Shown here one piece after another: positions 1-10,840 of a stretch of 64,000 nt of DNA. Below the pieces are notes generated by a model. That model did not search any database. It saw only the letters and a program-made list of their open reading frames with translations, and had not been told where the DNA came from. Numbering within the stretch: position 1 is the first letter of the stretch; every line of letters starts with the position of its first letter. The position numbers and the translations under genes are program-made. This DNA is from Spirometra erinaceieuropaei (taxonomy: Eukaryota; Platyhelminthes; Cestoda; Diphyllobothriidea; Diphyllobothriidae), in contig CACRXP010000428.1 of the NCBI GenBank assembly GCA_902702965.1, forward strand, positions 465,458-529,457. Direction: 5' to 3'.

Positions 1-275
1 ACACCAATATCCAACGCACGTGATGAAATTGCAGCAATTAACGGCACGAATGTCGGCCATTAAACAGTCAGCACACCAAATGCAACGATCTCTGATGAAG
101 GGGGGAGCTGTGAGCATTCATAGTTATGCGCTATCATGGCAGCTGCATCCTATAAATACTGCAGACCCTTGTGCATGAACCACCGGTATCTCCTATTGTC
201 TCTAATGGTGGGTTCGAGCAGGAATCCGGAACGCCGGGCTAATATCGCTCTTGTCCCAGCAATCGTCTCTCCATC
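1..275 (+). mobile_element. PLE 3' end and ribozyme-bearing terminal repeat (decayed)
   Basis: Bases 1-100 match the 3' end of the PLE coding region and UTR seen at 38110-38210. Then follow CCTATAAATACTGC and a degenerate hammerhead-like segment at ~210-245 (CTAATGG, GGGTTC..GAATCC, GGAAC), then GCTCTTGTCCCAGC as in other terminal repeats. Key ribozyme-core bases are mutated. The upstream part is cut by the window edge. Confidence 0.65.
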
Positions 276-429
276 TCCAATGTAAGGGTGCGTTAATCCA
301 TGTCGGTACTCACCGTACAACGAGAGAGGTAAAGACAATTCTGAAGGCTTAACAGGGGCGAATTGGGGGATGCGCTGGACTGACAGGGAAGCTACATTGG
401 ATTCTGACAGACTTCATCGGGAATACGCA

Positions 430-785
430 CCTGTAACAAATGCTAACATTCGGGGTGTGGTGGCTGGCCCAGTTGCAGGCTCGTGCCGCGCCAATTGGGA
501 CCTCTGCCGTCCTTCTGCTGTACTTATAGGTTAAAATCCTGATCAGTCGGTTTCTACAGACCTGGGGATGCGGTGGCACGCTTAGATGGGGGTTTCGCCG
601 TGCCAGCCACCTGCGACCTCTCCGCCTGCGGTCACCTTGGCTATACCTTGAAACCGGGTCCTGGTGGAGAATGAGCGTGTGCGGTATATGCTGTGAAAGT
701 CCATCGCAACTATTAACCAATTCACCCTGTTGTGGCGCGCACAGTGGACATCGTCGAAACCGACGGTGGAACTGCAGGATGTGTG
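430..785 (+). mobile_element. 3' UTR fragment of the zinc-finger LINE
   Basis: Similar by eye to 28160-28440 of the LINE 3' UTR. Shared blocks include GGGGATGCGGTGGCACGC, CCACCTGCG, ACCGGGTCCTGGTGGAGA, CACAGTGGACATCGTCGAAA and a terminal GGTGGAACTG. It is 5'-truncated and diverged. Confidence 0.55.
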
Positions 786-1549
786 TCGTATGCGTAAGCG
801 CAGAGGACAGGTTTTTGGATTATGGGAAAATTTTGACGCTTTTATTGCAAATACGCACTCACCTACCCCCCACGGCGATATTCAAGGTGCGGTTTTCGTG
901 CGGATGAAGCACTAATTTGCGCATAAATAGTAATGACCATCCATCTGCGGTGTTTTAATCCATCCCACTGCATCGCCTGCGGCGAAACATGAAATCGGGT
1001 GGGTCATGGGTAACGCTCTCTCCCGTCGTAAAGTTAGCAGCGAACTGGTACTGCAGACCATAAAGAGCGTAGAAAACCAGTTACCCACGTGGAAGGTCTG
1101 ATGATATACCACCATTTTAACGCCTTGTAGTTTTTTTAGGCGACCTACAGTAATTCACAAATCCAAGAGGTTAATAAAGCAGTCGCAGGGTTGTTGAATG
1201 TTTCGTGCGCCCATTTTCAGGCAGAAGAGTAGATCTGCAATTAGGAGTATGTTCGACAGGGCATGGGAATAGAGATGGACTAGCGTCTAGTTCTGGGGCG
1301 ATTTAGGTGAGGATTAAGGTTGTGCTTTGGGTTAGGATGATTTCTAGAGCACGGGTTATGAAGGGCTAATAAGTGCCCTTCCTGGGGTCTAGCGCAAGGT
1401 CAGGGGAGGCTCCGATTCCCATGTCTTACCGAATATTCTTTCTCCAGGAAAATTTCCTTAGATCGCTGGACGTCTCCTCATCTTATATGTGAGTGGATCT
1501 GCTGGCTTTCTTGGCCAGAATAGTATCTGAAAGCTTGTTGAAAGGTGTA
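786..1549. other. Unassigned sequence
   Basis: No gene, repeat family or structured RNA recognised. Short open frames here have no protein-like features. A few TTAGG-like words occur near 1300-1340. Confidence 0.5.
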
Positions 1550-2546
1550 CAGTTGGTGGGCTGACTCATGAAATGTTAACCGAAATCCTGAAATGCGTTT
1601 TTTGACTCGAAGAGGTTACTTATGTAGGATTAAAAGATTTATTAACATCCAGCAAATTTCACTTGTGATTCAGTTATTTCGGGATTCCGGCTTTTGAACG
1701 AACGTCTTTCCGACCTCCAGAAAAACTACACTCTGCCAAAATGACTACTTAAATAGCATAAATTTTTTCACCGAATTTCGATGCCCTCATAAATTTGAAT
1801 ATATTTCATCGGAAACATGCATCAAAATATCTATTATTTTACTCAATTTGTAAAAAATTATGTCTACTTCTTCAAATTTTACATCTGAAGGAAGGACATG
1901 GGTTTGGTTTTAAAAAGTTTCTAATTATGAGGTTTTTAAGACCGCGAAATTCCTTTTCATAAACCATCGTGTCTCGGCATTCAATAATTTTGCTTGTAAA
2001 GTTTACACCATGGCTTAAACCCATTGCTAACTTTTATGAACCGCATGTGACCTCTTTTTAATGCCGCCGAGAAACGCATGATTTTCCGTACACGGAGAGT
2101 ACACAGCTTGTAGGTTGGAAATCCTAAATACGACTGCAACGGCAGGTCGGATTCAAAATTATCCGGAAATTGGATAGGACTTTTTAAAACCGATTTATGT
2201 CCTTCCTTCAAATATGGAAGTTGAAGAAGACGTATATTTCTACTAAGTAAGTGAGAGAATAAATATTTTGATGCATGTTTCCTTCGAAGTATATTCCAAT
2301 TTATGAGGGCATCGAAATTTGGTGAGAAAAATTTATAATGTTTAAGTAGTCATTTTGACAAAGTATAGTTTTTTTTCAGGCGGAAGGAAAGATGTTTGTT
2401 TAAAAGCCGGCATTCTGAGGTTACTGAATTTCAATGGGATTATGCTGCATGGTGATGAGTACCATAACCCTACTTAAATAATCTTTTCGAATCGAAAACG
2501 TATTTCAGAATTTGGGTTAGCATTTCATGAGTCAGCACATGTACTG
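1550..2546. mobile_element. Long-TIR non-autonomous DNA element, copy 1
   Basis: About 997 bp with long inverted ends: CAGTTGGTGGGCTGACTCAT on the left, and the complement of a related sequence (GAGTCAGCACATGTACTG) on the right. TA flanks both sides (1548-1549, 2547-2548). The internal sequence is AT-rich and contains the family blocks GCATGTTT..GAAATAT and TCGAAAATCAATGAGAAA in both orientations. It has no transposase-like ORF. Family structure and TA target sites fit a Tc1/mariner-type MITE or foldback element. It lies just 3' of the SLC10-family gene. Confidence 0.75.
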
Positions 2547-2674
2547 TATGTGTCAGACGACCGTCACCTCAATGTCGCAGAATGCACAGCTGAATTTCCG
2601 ACCCAGCTGCATCTGGAATGCACAGACCCCAGCCAAGCGAATCTCAAAAGGGACAAGTAAAATAAATGTCATGA

Positions 2675-2680
2675 TTTATT
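2675..2680 (-). promoter_or_regulatory. Polyadenylation hexamer AATAAA of the SLC10-family gene
   Basis: The minus strand reads TAG immediately followed by AATAAA, so the 3' UTR would be only about 15-30 nt if this hexamer is used. A second AATAAA-like string was not needed to explain the end. A TA-flanked repeat element ends 135 bp further downstream. Confidence 0.6.
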
Positions 2681-3345
2681 CTAAGTTCTCAGTGCTGTCA
2701 TCTTGTGTTGTTCACTGACCTCCTTGACTCTAGGGCCACCAACTTGATCCTCATCTTCCGTCGTTTGTGTCAGTTGTGTGTGCTGCAGCCTTTTTTTGCA
2801 GCAGACACATCGCCCATCCTGAATGCAGACAACAATGGCAGCTATCATCAGAGGCAGTGGAGTGAACAGAGCCACGACCAGGGGCATCACAGCACCAATA
2901 TCCCCCTCCGGTTGAGGCATCGAGTAGATCAGCACGAGGATGGCTATGCCGATATTTTGTATGCCCGTCTCTATTGCGATGGTGAGAATTTCGGCGCGTG
3001 ACCTCCGAAGCAGGCAGGCGACAAGGCCGGCGGCCAGAAAGCCGATCCAGGGGAGGGCGGCGGCTGTGGGGAGGAGCAGTGGGTAGGGACCAATCAAGGC
3101 GTAGATTGGAAGATTCACGTACGTGCCGAAACCCACCAAGACCGCGATGAAAATGAACGACAGGGGTTGCAGGCATCGTCGAATATGAGCCGCAGTTTTG
3201 GGGAGGTAACGTTTAATCAGCATGCCAGCAATGACTGGTATAACAACGTAGAGCAGCTGGCCAGCAATCTGAACGTAGGGGATCTTTATTTGCTGTACGT
3301 CGAGGAAGAAACGGCCGTAGGCAAATAGCGCCAGGGGCGTCATAC
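2681..3345 (-). CDS. SLC10-family gene, exon 3 (C-terminal transporter core)
   Basis: Last coding exon (220 codons plus the split Gly codon). The acceptor is CATGCAG before GTATGACG, restoring ALGMTPLALFAYGRFF. It supplies the remaining membrane segments: QLLYVVIPVIAGMLI, LSFIFIAVLVGFG, LPWIGFLAAGLVACLL, IGIAILVLIY and VMPLVVALFTPLPLMIAAIVV. The motif ETGIQN (residues ~450-455) matches the ExGxQN segment that contributes sodium ligands in structurally studied SLC10/ASBT proteins. The cytoplasmic tail is short, charged and Cys/Lys-rich (CKKRLQ, TTEDEDQ). Stop is TAG at 2683-2681. No frameshift or stop is seen across the three exons, so the gene appears intact. It could transport something other than bile salts, because the P3-like branch is functionally poorly defined. 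Confidence 0.9.
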
Positions 3346-3799
3346 CTGCATGATGAATAATCAAGGTGGTGAATACAAAACGTTTGCAAACGAAGCAGGA
3401 CAGAGCGATGTTTTCTTTTAAATATGTAATTAACAGGTATTTTTAAGGCTCCAGCTCACTGACGCAGGTCTCATAGTAATTTCAGGCTCGAAGCATTTGT
3501 CAGCTTCGCTTTCCCTCTGGCATTTTTGGGTATCATGCTCATATTTTATACGTTTATATTCGGGGTATTCAACTCACACAGAGCAAAAGAACACCCTACT
3601 GAAGTGAAGGCTCACGGGCCTCGTTGCTCGACGTGGTGTAGTAACCCACTCGCCAAAACACTGCGTTTATTTCTGGAGCATATCTACTCGTGCGCGCTTA
3701 TAACTGGATATTCTCCTCGACACCATAATGAACGAATTCATACCCGTAGGCGCGCATTTTCGCTTCCACTGACAATGTATATATGTGCATATCAACTTA

Positions 3800-4110
3800 A
3801 AATAGCACTACCTATAAACATAAGGGAGACTGGGATGGCCATTTCCGGATAATTAGCAGTGTCAGCCATATCCAATGGCGAAAGTTGAAACGCCTGGGGG
3901 CTTGATCCCGCTATTTGTTAGTTAGAAGTTCAGCACTTTAACAGGTTTGTTGTCTTGTCGGTTGTTATCAGGAATTTACAGCGGTAGAGGAACGCTCACC
4001 GACTGATTCTACGGAACACATTCGTTCCACTGTGCCTTACGGGCTCTCTCCGAACCCAAGCATCAGCCGCACAGCGGTGCATGATATAGGCAGAATGGTT
4101 GGGCTCAACC
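3800..4110 (-). mobile_element. tRNA-derived SINE fragments (two pieces)
   Basis: 3800-3935 contains the tRNA-like head in minus orientation (AACTTCTAACTAACAAATAG, GGGATCAAGCCCC) and the first body block. 3978-4108 contains the distal body (GCTCACCGACTG, GCCTTACGGGCTCTCTCC, GATATAGGCAGAATG). Both correspond to parts of the fuller copy at 53040-53310. Confidence 0.55.
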
Positions 4111-4188
4111 TATCTCATGAAATCTGATAACGGAAACTGATGCGAGAATTTCTGGCCGTCTTTTACGTCACACATTTTGTTCGCTCAT

Positions 4189-4189
<1 letters not shown>

Positions 4190-4222
<33 letters not shown>
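4190..4222. repeat. (TA)n microsatellite
   Basis: About 16 consecutive TA dinucleotides directly beside the distal end of the next SINE, consistent with a simple SINE tail. Confidence 0.85.
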
Positions 4223-4224
<2 letters not shown>

Positions 4225-4455
4225 GATGGTAGAGGGGCGTTCACCGATCGTGTTACGAAACTCAGTCGTTGCATTGTGCCTTGGGGCTCTCTCCCGAGCC
4301 CTACCGGCAGAGGCACAGCGGCGCGTAGTATAGACAGAATAGCATTACCGACAGAGACAAGGGAGACTGAAGTGGCCACTCCTGGTTTATTAGCCGTCGT
4401 CAGTCAGTTATATCCAATACCGAAGTGTGGAACACTCGGGCCACAACGGGCCGAT
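4225..4455 (-). mobile_element. tRNA-derived SINE body, head truncated
   Basis: Minus-strand order matches the 53-kb copy: GACTGACGACGGCTAATAAA, GTGGCCACTTCAG, TCTCTGTCGGTAATG, then GGCTCGGGAGAGAGCC and GATCGGTGAACGCC, ending at the TA microsatellite. The promoter-bearing head is missing or unrecognisable beyond 4455. Confidence 0.6.
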
Positions 4456-4514
4456 TTAGATCCACATAAATGATCGGTGAGCACCGTCTACCATGTATAT
4501 CCCAGATCGCAACC

Positions 4515-4700
4515 AACGGGACAACGAGCTCATGACTCAGTGGTTAGAGGCGTTGAACTTCTAACCAACAAGTCACGGGATCAAACCTCAGGGGTCCCAC
4601 ATTTCACGGTTAGGTATGGCTGACTGACGACTGTTAATAAGCCGGAAGTGGCCATTCCAGTCTGCCTTGTCTTTGTCGGTAATGCCATTCTGCCTATGTA
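4515..4700 (+). mobile_element. tRNA-derived SINE with A/B-box-like head
   Basis: The head reads CTCAGTGGTTAGAGGC (A-box-like) and, about 35 nt later, GGGATCAAACCTC (B-box-like), typical of RNA polymerase III SINEs. The body continues GGTATGGCTGACTGACGAC, AAGTGGCCATTCCAG, CTTTGTCGGTAATGCC. The orientation is opposite to its neighbour at 4225-4455. The distal body is absent. Confidence 0.65.
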
Positions 4701-5049
4701 TATATTGAAATAAGGTAGGTTCAATGGGGCGAGAAGCTCCACTGCGTAAATTTTCAACGCTGGTTTCCCAGGTCGTCTGTAGACGCAGGCGGAGAACACA
4801 TCTGTGAGCAAAACAAAACAGCTAATGTCACTAATGAACATAAAATCCATACTCCTCTGGCATTTGTGTCGGTAGGCGACCGCCCTGTCTGTCAGTCTAA
4901 TTTGATTGGCTCTTTTCTCTTCCATTTTGGATTGAAGACTCTGCGGCTAGATCGCAGTTGATAGCCCGGACCCGCATTACAGGTGGCTGGGGGGTTTGTT
5001 TTCTGAGGTTATTTTGTGGCCTCCGTAGTCACATCGGACACATTTGGCT

Positions 5050-5335
5050 TCCGTTTTACGATTGAGGTTAGGATTAGGGTACCGGTTAATGGATTCCGAT
5101 TTTCCGGTTAGGGTTATGCCTTTAGGCTTCGGTTTTCAGGTTATGGTTAGGGTTTGAGCGTGCGAATAGGTTCCAGTAGTACGGTTAGGCTTCTCAGTTA
5201 CGGTTATGTCTAAGGGCTACGGTTACGTTTACGATTTCGGCTAGGGTTAGCGTTGCCGTTAGGGTTAAAAGCTAACGGTAACGGTTGAGGTTAAGGTTAG
5301 AGTTACGGTTTGGGAGTAGGGTTAAGGTCGCCGTC
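5050..5335. repeat. Degenerate TTAGGG-like (telomere-type) tract
   Basis: Dense, irregular repetition of GGTTAGGGTT, GGTTATGGTTAGGG, GGTTACGTT, GTTAGGGTTAA and GTTAGAGTTACGG over about 280 bp. Every few bases a GGTTA word recurs, but the period drifts and few perfect TTAGGG units remain. It lies in SLC10-family intron 2. Confidence 0.7.
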
Positions 5336-5384
5336 CGCTTCCCATTCCGGGCTACCAACTGCGATTTAGCTGACTCTGCACACA

Positions 5385-6290
5385 GCATCCAACTTGATAT
5401 GCCGGTTGACGCATGATTCATCCAAGTGCATAACCTCTAGGAACTCTCAGTCTTTCTTCGAAGAGCAGGCAGCGAAAATGCGAGGTTTGTGCCAAGCGAT
5501 GGTGCACGCGGTGTCTGGGGTAGGCATGGCTACTTGGGACAGATGTTTTCGCATCGTCATTGCCAACTGGAGTTCGTTAATGTGCGTAGAGGCGGATTAT
5601 TCAGTCTGGCCGCAATAAACGGCAGTTAATGCATCACACGGTATCTTGTAGACGACCTCTTTCTTGTCCAGCTGATGAACCCTATCCTTAGGATGCACCA
5701 GCTGAGAGCGAAAAGTAGTCGTGGGTTTGTGCGCCACTCGAATCTGGTGCTTCTTTAACTGTCTTTCAACGACTTCAGACACATTCCTAATGTATGGATG
5801 AGTTCGCCAAGTACGTAGTTTAGGCGTTTGATTGGAACCACCCGGCCCCTTCCCTCCTGATTTCTGCTGCCTCATGCATCTGCGTACAAAATCCTTAGAG
5901 TATCAATTCCGCAAAGGTAATTCACGCAAGCAATTAAAACCGACTTGTTAGCCTACTTCTTCAATACAATGATTTTATGACAGCACTCCGTTTGTGACAA
6001 ATGGACTGGTTGATCTTATAGGGTAGACTGACTTTAGCGTAAGTTTCTTTCCGGTAATCGGAATTACGTGCGCCTTTCGCTGGACGAAAACATCCAGAAA
6101 TGGGAGTTTGTAGTAAGTTAACCTTTCAAGTGTGAATTTACTTCTAGGAAGCTTACAGCAAGTTACATCAACAGCTCAGGATTAACTAGCGAACGAGCCG
6201 TAGCTTTGAATTTCTGCATTAGCACCCCGGTAATAAAGTCAGATATAGGGGACACCATAGGGACCCCATTAAATTGTTGATAGTATCGTC
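5385..6290 (-). mobile_element. Decayed PLE fragment, divergent subfamily (GIY-YIG and RT pieces)
   Basis: The 92-codon frame 5875-5597 includes HPYIRNVSEVVE, RVAHKPTTTFR and VVYKIPCDALTAVYCGQTE. This matches the region leading into the GIY-YIG nuclease, with VVY and YCG in place of GIY and YIG. Further upstream on the minus strand, near 6185-6275, an RT-like string reads GVPMVSPISDFITG, the PLE counterpart of GTPMGSPIS. Stops and frameshifts separate the pieces. This subfamily differs clearly in sequence from the 826-residue copy at 28.8-31.2 kb. Confidence 0.7.
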
Positions 6291-6364
6291 AGTTGGATAA
6301 AGGACCCCAAACACATACGACCAACGAAAGGTGCCTGTCTTACGAGAAAAGGTGATAATGGGGC

Positions 6365-6635
6365 CAATGTTTGTTGTGGACCAGGGGGTGTGGTGGTACG
6401 CCTAGGTGCGGGTCCGGCATTGACAGCCATATGCGTCCTCTCCCGTCTCCGATCTTCTTGATTTAATTATGACGTCGGGCCCAGGTGGAGAAGAGTGTGC
6501 GGTAGATGCTGCGTAAGTCCGCCTCCACTATAAATCAATATACGCACAAGTCACCCTGCCTGCTTTCACCATGTTGTAGAGCACACAGCGAACATCGTCG
6601 GCGACAACGGTCGAACTTTCGGGTGGACCGCGGTC
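6365..6635 (+). mobile_element. 3' UTR fragment of the zinc-finger LINE
   Basis: Matches 28195-28450 in order: GTGGACCAGGGGGTGTGGTG, CCTCTCCCGTCTCCGATCTT, GAGTGTGCGGTAGATGC, CGCACAAGTCACC and GGTCGAACT at the end. The 5' part of the element is missing. Confidence 0.65.
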
Positions 6636-7640
6636 TTCGTTGTAGGACAATAACACTGAGCTCACAAATCAGTCGGCAAAAACCGTTCGCGTGCCAGTGC
6701 AACTGTCTTTTTTTATATTGGTGAGATTCGCATCGCCAGGAGAATCGTGCCTGGGGAACGGTGTTTGAAGATCTCCAGTTTTTTATGCCCTTATGCATTC
6801 GTACCCCTAACTGAATATATTCTTTTTGAGCATTAATGCCGCGTTGGGTGCTTAGATATCATCGAAGGCGCTTACAAAAACCGTGGCAACATCATGATTT
6901 GGGTGGTAATGTCTTCTTGACAACGATCGAGTGAGGGACCTCAAACACATACGGCCAGCCAAAGGTGCCTGTCTTACGGGAAAGGTTGTAATAAAGGTTT
7001 TCGGCTCGGGCCTATGTATGCATGGAGGAATGGCAGCATAAGTATAGATAATTGGTAAATACGCTTTTCGGGTGGGAAGAATTTATTGCATTGACATATA
7101 GAAACCGAAATGAAGCAGGACAATTTAAAAAATAAACGTTAAGTGTCTACAGCAAACATTTTTCAACTCTCTGGGATGAGCTCATTGTAGATAATCAACC
7201 AAGCACCTGTGGCATACAAAAATATGTATACTATACTTATGTAAGTGGATTTTAGTCCGACACGATTATTTCGATTTGGCGTTTTATTGTGCAAAGTTGT
7301 GTCGTCTGTTGCAGGCGGTCTGGTGCACTATCTACAATGACCTCAGCTCAGAGAATTGAGAAGTGATCGTTGTAGGCGCCTTCGGCTGGTCGTGTTTGTG
7401 TCTGGGGTCCTTCAGCCGATCATTGCCGTTGGATAAAAATCTGCTATTTATGAATTCAAACAATGCATTTGAGAAAATATGACTAACGTAGGCGTGTAGG
7501 ATTTTTCTATGTATTCTCTTGCTAAATAGAGCGTTATGGATGTGAACAAAGAGATGACATCGAGGGAGGCACTTATCTCGTCAGCGGAAGTTACGGTTCC
7601 TTGTAATCAAAACGCAGACTTTCTTCTCGCCGGAGGCGAA
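6636..7640. other. Intronic sequence, no gene recognised
   Basis: Mostly unassigned. A block at 6937-7000 resembles 6301-6364, and an inverted relative lies at ~7372-7420 (shared words GACCCCAAACACATACGACC and GGTGCCTGTCTTAC). A short LINE-3'-like patch may follow at 7640-7700 (CACATGTCACCGTGGCTGC). Confidence 0.4.
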
Positions 7641-7909
7641 AGTTCGAGTTCACGCACATGTCACCGTGGCTGCTCTCGCCTTGCTGTGCTGGACATCGTC
7701 AGGCACGAGAGTCAAACTGTCGTGTTTGTAAATCTCAACCACTTTTGTCCACAAATTCGTAGCTGAATAAGTCTTACCTTTCATTTTAACCCTTGCCATA
7801 AACCTAATCCCCCTTAAGGGCCTAGGGCAAGAGGACCTGTAATACGAGCGGGGCTTCATAGACCCAGGAGCGATCTCCAGTTCTCTCAATTTCTTAAGAG
7901 ACATTTTGG

Positions 7910-8700
7910 CGAGTTATTCAATGCGCCCCCTACGAAGGTGCTGAGGCGTCTTATGGAGGTAGATCAACTGTCAGGAGAACTTGCCAAATATCTGAGACCA
8001 ATTGAACCGACCGTCGCTAAGATCTATAGAATGCCCAAAGTTTGCAACGCGGAGGTTCCGCTGCGACCGACAGTATCGTTAATCAGTGTACCCAACTAGA
8101 AAATTTGTAAGTGCCTATCCTATCAGATCCAGCCACTTACGAAGAATTGTGATGTATCCGTCGAGTACTATGTAGAATTCCTAAGGGGATTACAAGTAAT
8201 TTCCGCTGATGAGGTAACTACCTCCTTTGATGTCATATCTTTGTTCGCATCCATACCGACTGATTTAGCCTGACAGTACATAAGAGAAGTCCTGTATGCC
8301 TACGTTATGACTATTTCCACAAATGCCTTGCTCGAAGTTAAAGGTTTATGCACACATAGCAGATTTTCATCCGACTGACTGTCCTATCAAAAACTGAAGG
8401 GGGTTCCTATATCTGGCTTTGTGGTGCTGGAGATTGCCGTGTTCACGTGAAACAGTACAGTCTAAATGTTTATTTTAGGAAAGGTTTGTTCTATTCAGCT
8501 TACTCGCTATAGTTGGCGGAACATGACTCAATCTATGAGAACGAAGAATTCATCTATTTCACTGTCCAAGTTACCTCTTTGTTTCCACTCGCTCGTCATT
8601 ATTGAAGCATACTATTAATAAACACCCGAAGAGGTGACTGCTCATGCCAGGAGAACATTACAATCGACTGTCTGCCCGTAATGAAGGCGGTAATTAAACA
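7910..8700 (+). mobile_element. Decayed PLE reverse transcriptase fragment, divergent subfamily
   Basis: With frameshifts and stops the plus strand reads VAKIYRMPKVCNAEVPLRPTV, then TTSFDVISLFASIPTDLA (RT motif with the catalytic Asp), then KLKGVPISGFVVLEIA. The order and spacing match PLE RT motifs PKVHK, FDVTSLFTSIP and GTPMGSPIS. No YVDD motif is clearly preserved. Likely the same divergent subfamily as 5385-6290. Confidence 0.65.
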
Positions 8701-9377
8701 ATAAACAAAAAAGTAAATTTCACAAAATAGCGGATTTTAAGTTAAGGTATGAGGTCGTAGGAAGTTATCGTTGTTGATAGTGTACTTTCTGCGAAAGCCA
8801 ACAAATGTATGCCAAGATAAAACCGCAGATGACACGATCTACAGTCCACTGACAGTTAATTGGGGTCCTTCTCTATACCGTTGCCCACTTTTCTGATATT
8901 AGAACTTTTAACGCCACACTAACCCGAGGTCGTAAAACAGTGTAATCTGCGTTCAGTCGGGGTCTCTCAACATTCTTTATGGGTTGAGCGTAGGAGGCGT
9001 ACACTTCACTCAAGAAAATCTCCACGCCTACTTGAAGATGCCCCTCCAGCAGCAGAACCCGGAAATTGTGTCGAGATATGCGCCGAAGGGCGTAAACCTA
9101 TCAGTTAAGATTCCTTAAGCAATGAGTCTTAGGGATGGTGTCAGTTCTATCTAACCCTTAAACATCTGAAAGGACGAAAGACTGCCAAGCGAGTAACTTC
9201 GGAGGCAAATCGACAAACACAAGGGACCTGAGACGACAGCCCTTTCGGGCGTGTTACTTCATTTTCTCACAGGCAGACGCTTAGTAAGTGATCAAGACTA
9301 ATGCTCTCAACTTAAGTGAGGACTAAAAGCATGACCAATAACATGGTTTACTTTCTTTCACAAAGAACTGGAATATA
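8701..9377. other. Intronic sequence, no gene recognised
   Basis: No ORF with protein-like features and no repeat family identified by eye. Confidence 0.4.
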
Positions 9378-10366
9378 CGGTTGGTGGGCCAAATCATGAA
9401 AGTTTAACCAAAATTCCGAAATGCGTTTTCATTTCGAAAAGATTAATTAAGTAGGGTTGTAAAACAAAACATTATACAGCATAGTTCTATAATAATACAC
9501 TTACCTCAGGATGTCGGCTTTTGCACTAATATCTTTACAGCTGCATGCAAAAACCATACTCTGCAAAAAATGGCTATCATTTGGCGTGCGATTTTCTTGT
9601 CGGTTTTCGATGCCCTTGAAAATTCATTTACATTTCATGGAGAACATGCATAAAATATTCATTCCCTTATTCATTCGATAGAAGAGAACGTCTTCTTCCA
9701 ATATCATACGCGAGAGAAGGGTATAATTTGGTTTATAAAACTTTCCAATTCCGAATAACTTTGAACCCGATGTGCCGTTACAATCACATTCAGGGTTTCC
9801 AAACTAAAAGCCATATATTTTCCGCGTACGGAAAACGATAGATTTCTACACAGCATTAAGAGAAGACCATATGTAATTCATGAAATTTAGCAGTGGATTT
9901 GAACCACGTTGTAAAGTTTACGAACCACATTGGTAAATGCAGAGACATGACGTTTCATGAACGGCGATTTCACGTTATTAAAAGGTCTTCCAATTAGAAA
10001 CTTCTTAAAACCGAAGTATACACTTCCTTCGAGCACAAAATTGGAAGAAGACGTCATTTTCTGCCAAATACGAAAGAGCATGAACATTTTTATGCGTGTT
10101 TTCCAGGAAATATGGTTGAGTTCTTATGGATATAGAAAATCAATGAGAAAAATGCATGCCACATAAGTAGTGATTTTTAACAGAGTGTTGTTTTTGCATG
10201 CAGCCGGAAAGAAGTACATTTGAATGACAGCATCCTGTGGTAACTGAAATATTATGGCATTATGCTAGATGCTGATTAGTTTTACAAGCCTATTTAATTA
10301 ATCTTTTCGAAACCAAAACGCATTTAACAATTCCGGTGGGCATTTCATGAGTTAGCCCACCTACTG
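9378..10366. mobile_element. Long-TIR non-autonomous DNA element, copy 2
   Basis: 989-bp element in SLC10-family intron 2, with ends CGGTTGGTGGGCC and the complement GTTAGCCCACCTACTG, each flanked by TA (9376-9377, 10367-10368). The two halves read as imperfect inverted copies for several hundred bases. No transposase frame. Confidence 0.75.
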
Positions 10367-10840
10367 TATGTGCATATATGGCAGTAGCTTTCCCCTACAG
10401 ATAACATAAGCGATAGTCTAGACGCGTCTTCTTTGCTGCTACATAACGCAACTGAAAGAGGTCCCCTGTGCTCTCTAAGAGGTCCCCTATAAAAGAAATC
10501 CAGACATGAGCGATGAAAAACTAATTGCGCAAACGACTCAAGGAAGGACTTCAAGTGAAGTCCCTAGGACATCATCTTCATAGTCAGCCGCGGAACTGTA
10601 AGGAGCATTTGTGTCGAAGACATTCAGATTCTGCGAACTAACCGGACAATGACCATTCTGCAAGTAAGCGGTGCTACTAGTAGTATGTAAATGCAAAGTA
10701 AACTATATGAGATTACTAAATAATATATACAGTACTATATTCATCGTGGGCGAAACCCTTCAGACTGTGTATTTCCTCTTTTCTCGCGTTCATCTGGGGC
10801 AGTAGTCGGAAGTACATCCAGTAAAACACAATAGGCATAC

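Larger units (their letters stand above)
3346..10840 (-). other. SLC10-family gene intron 2 (7.5 kb)
   Basis: Intron bounded by GT (10840-10839) and AG (3347-3346) on the minus strand. It holds SINE copies (3.8-4.7 kb), a TA microsatellite, a degenerate TTAGGG-like tract, two PLE fragments of a divergent subfamily (5.4-6.3 and 7.9-8.7 kb), LINE 3' fragments and one long-TIR element (9.4-10.4 kb). No host exon could be recognised inside, and the flanking exons join in frame without one. Confidence 0.75.

Noticed and set aside
4521..4600. Possible tRNA gene at 4.52-4.60 kb (and 53.23-53.30 kb)
   Set aside because: A- and B-box-like segments are present, but the arms do not form a cloverleaf and both are followed by the same SINE body.
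10716..10840. Extension of SLC10 exon 2 past 10841 (GMPIVFYWMYFRLL..)
   Set aside because: A consensus-like donor at GGTATGC and in-frame joining to exon 3 give the expected ALGMTP sequence; the extension would lose the C-terminal transporter core.
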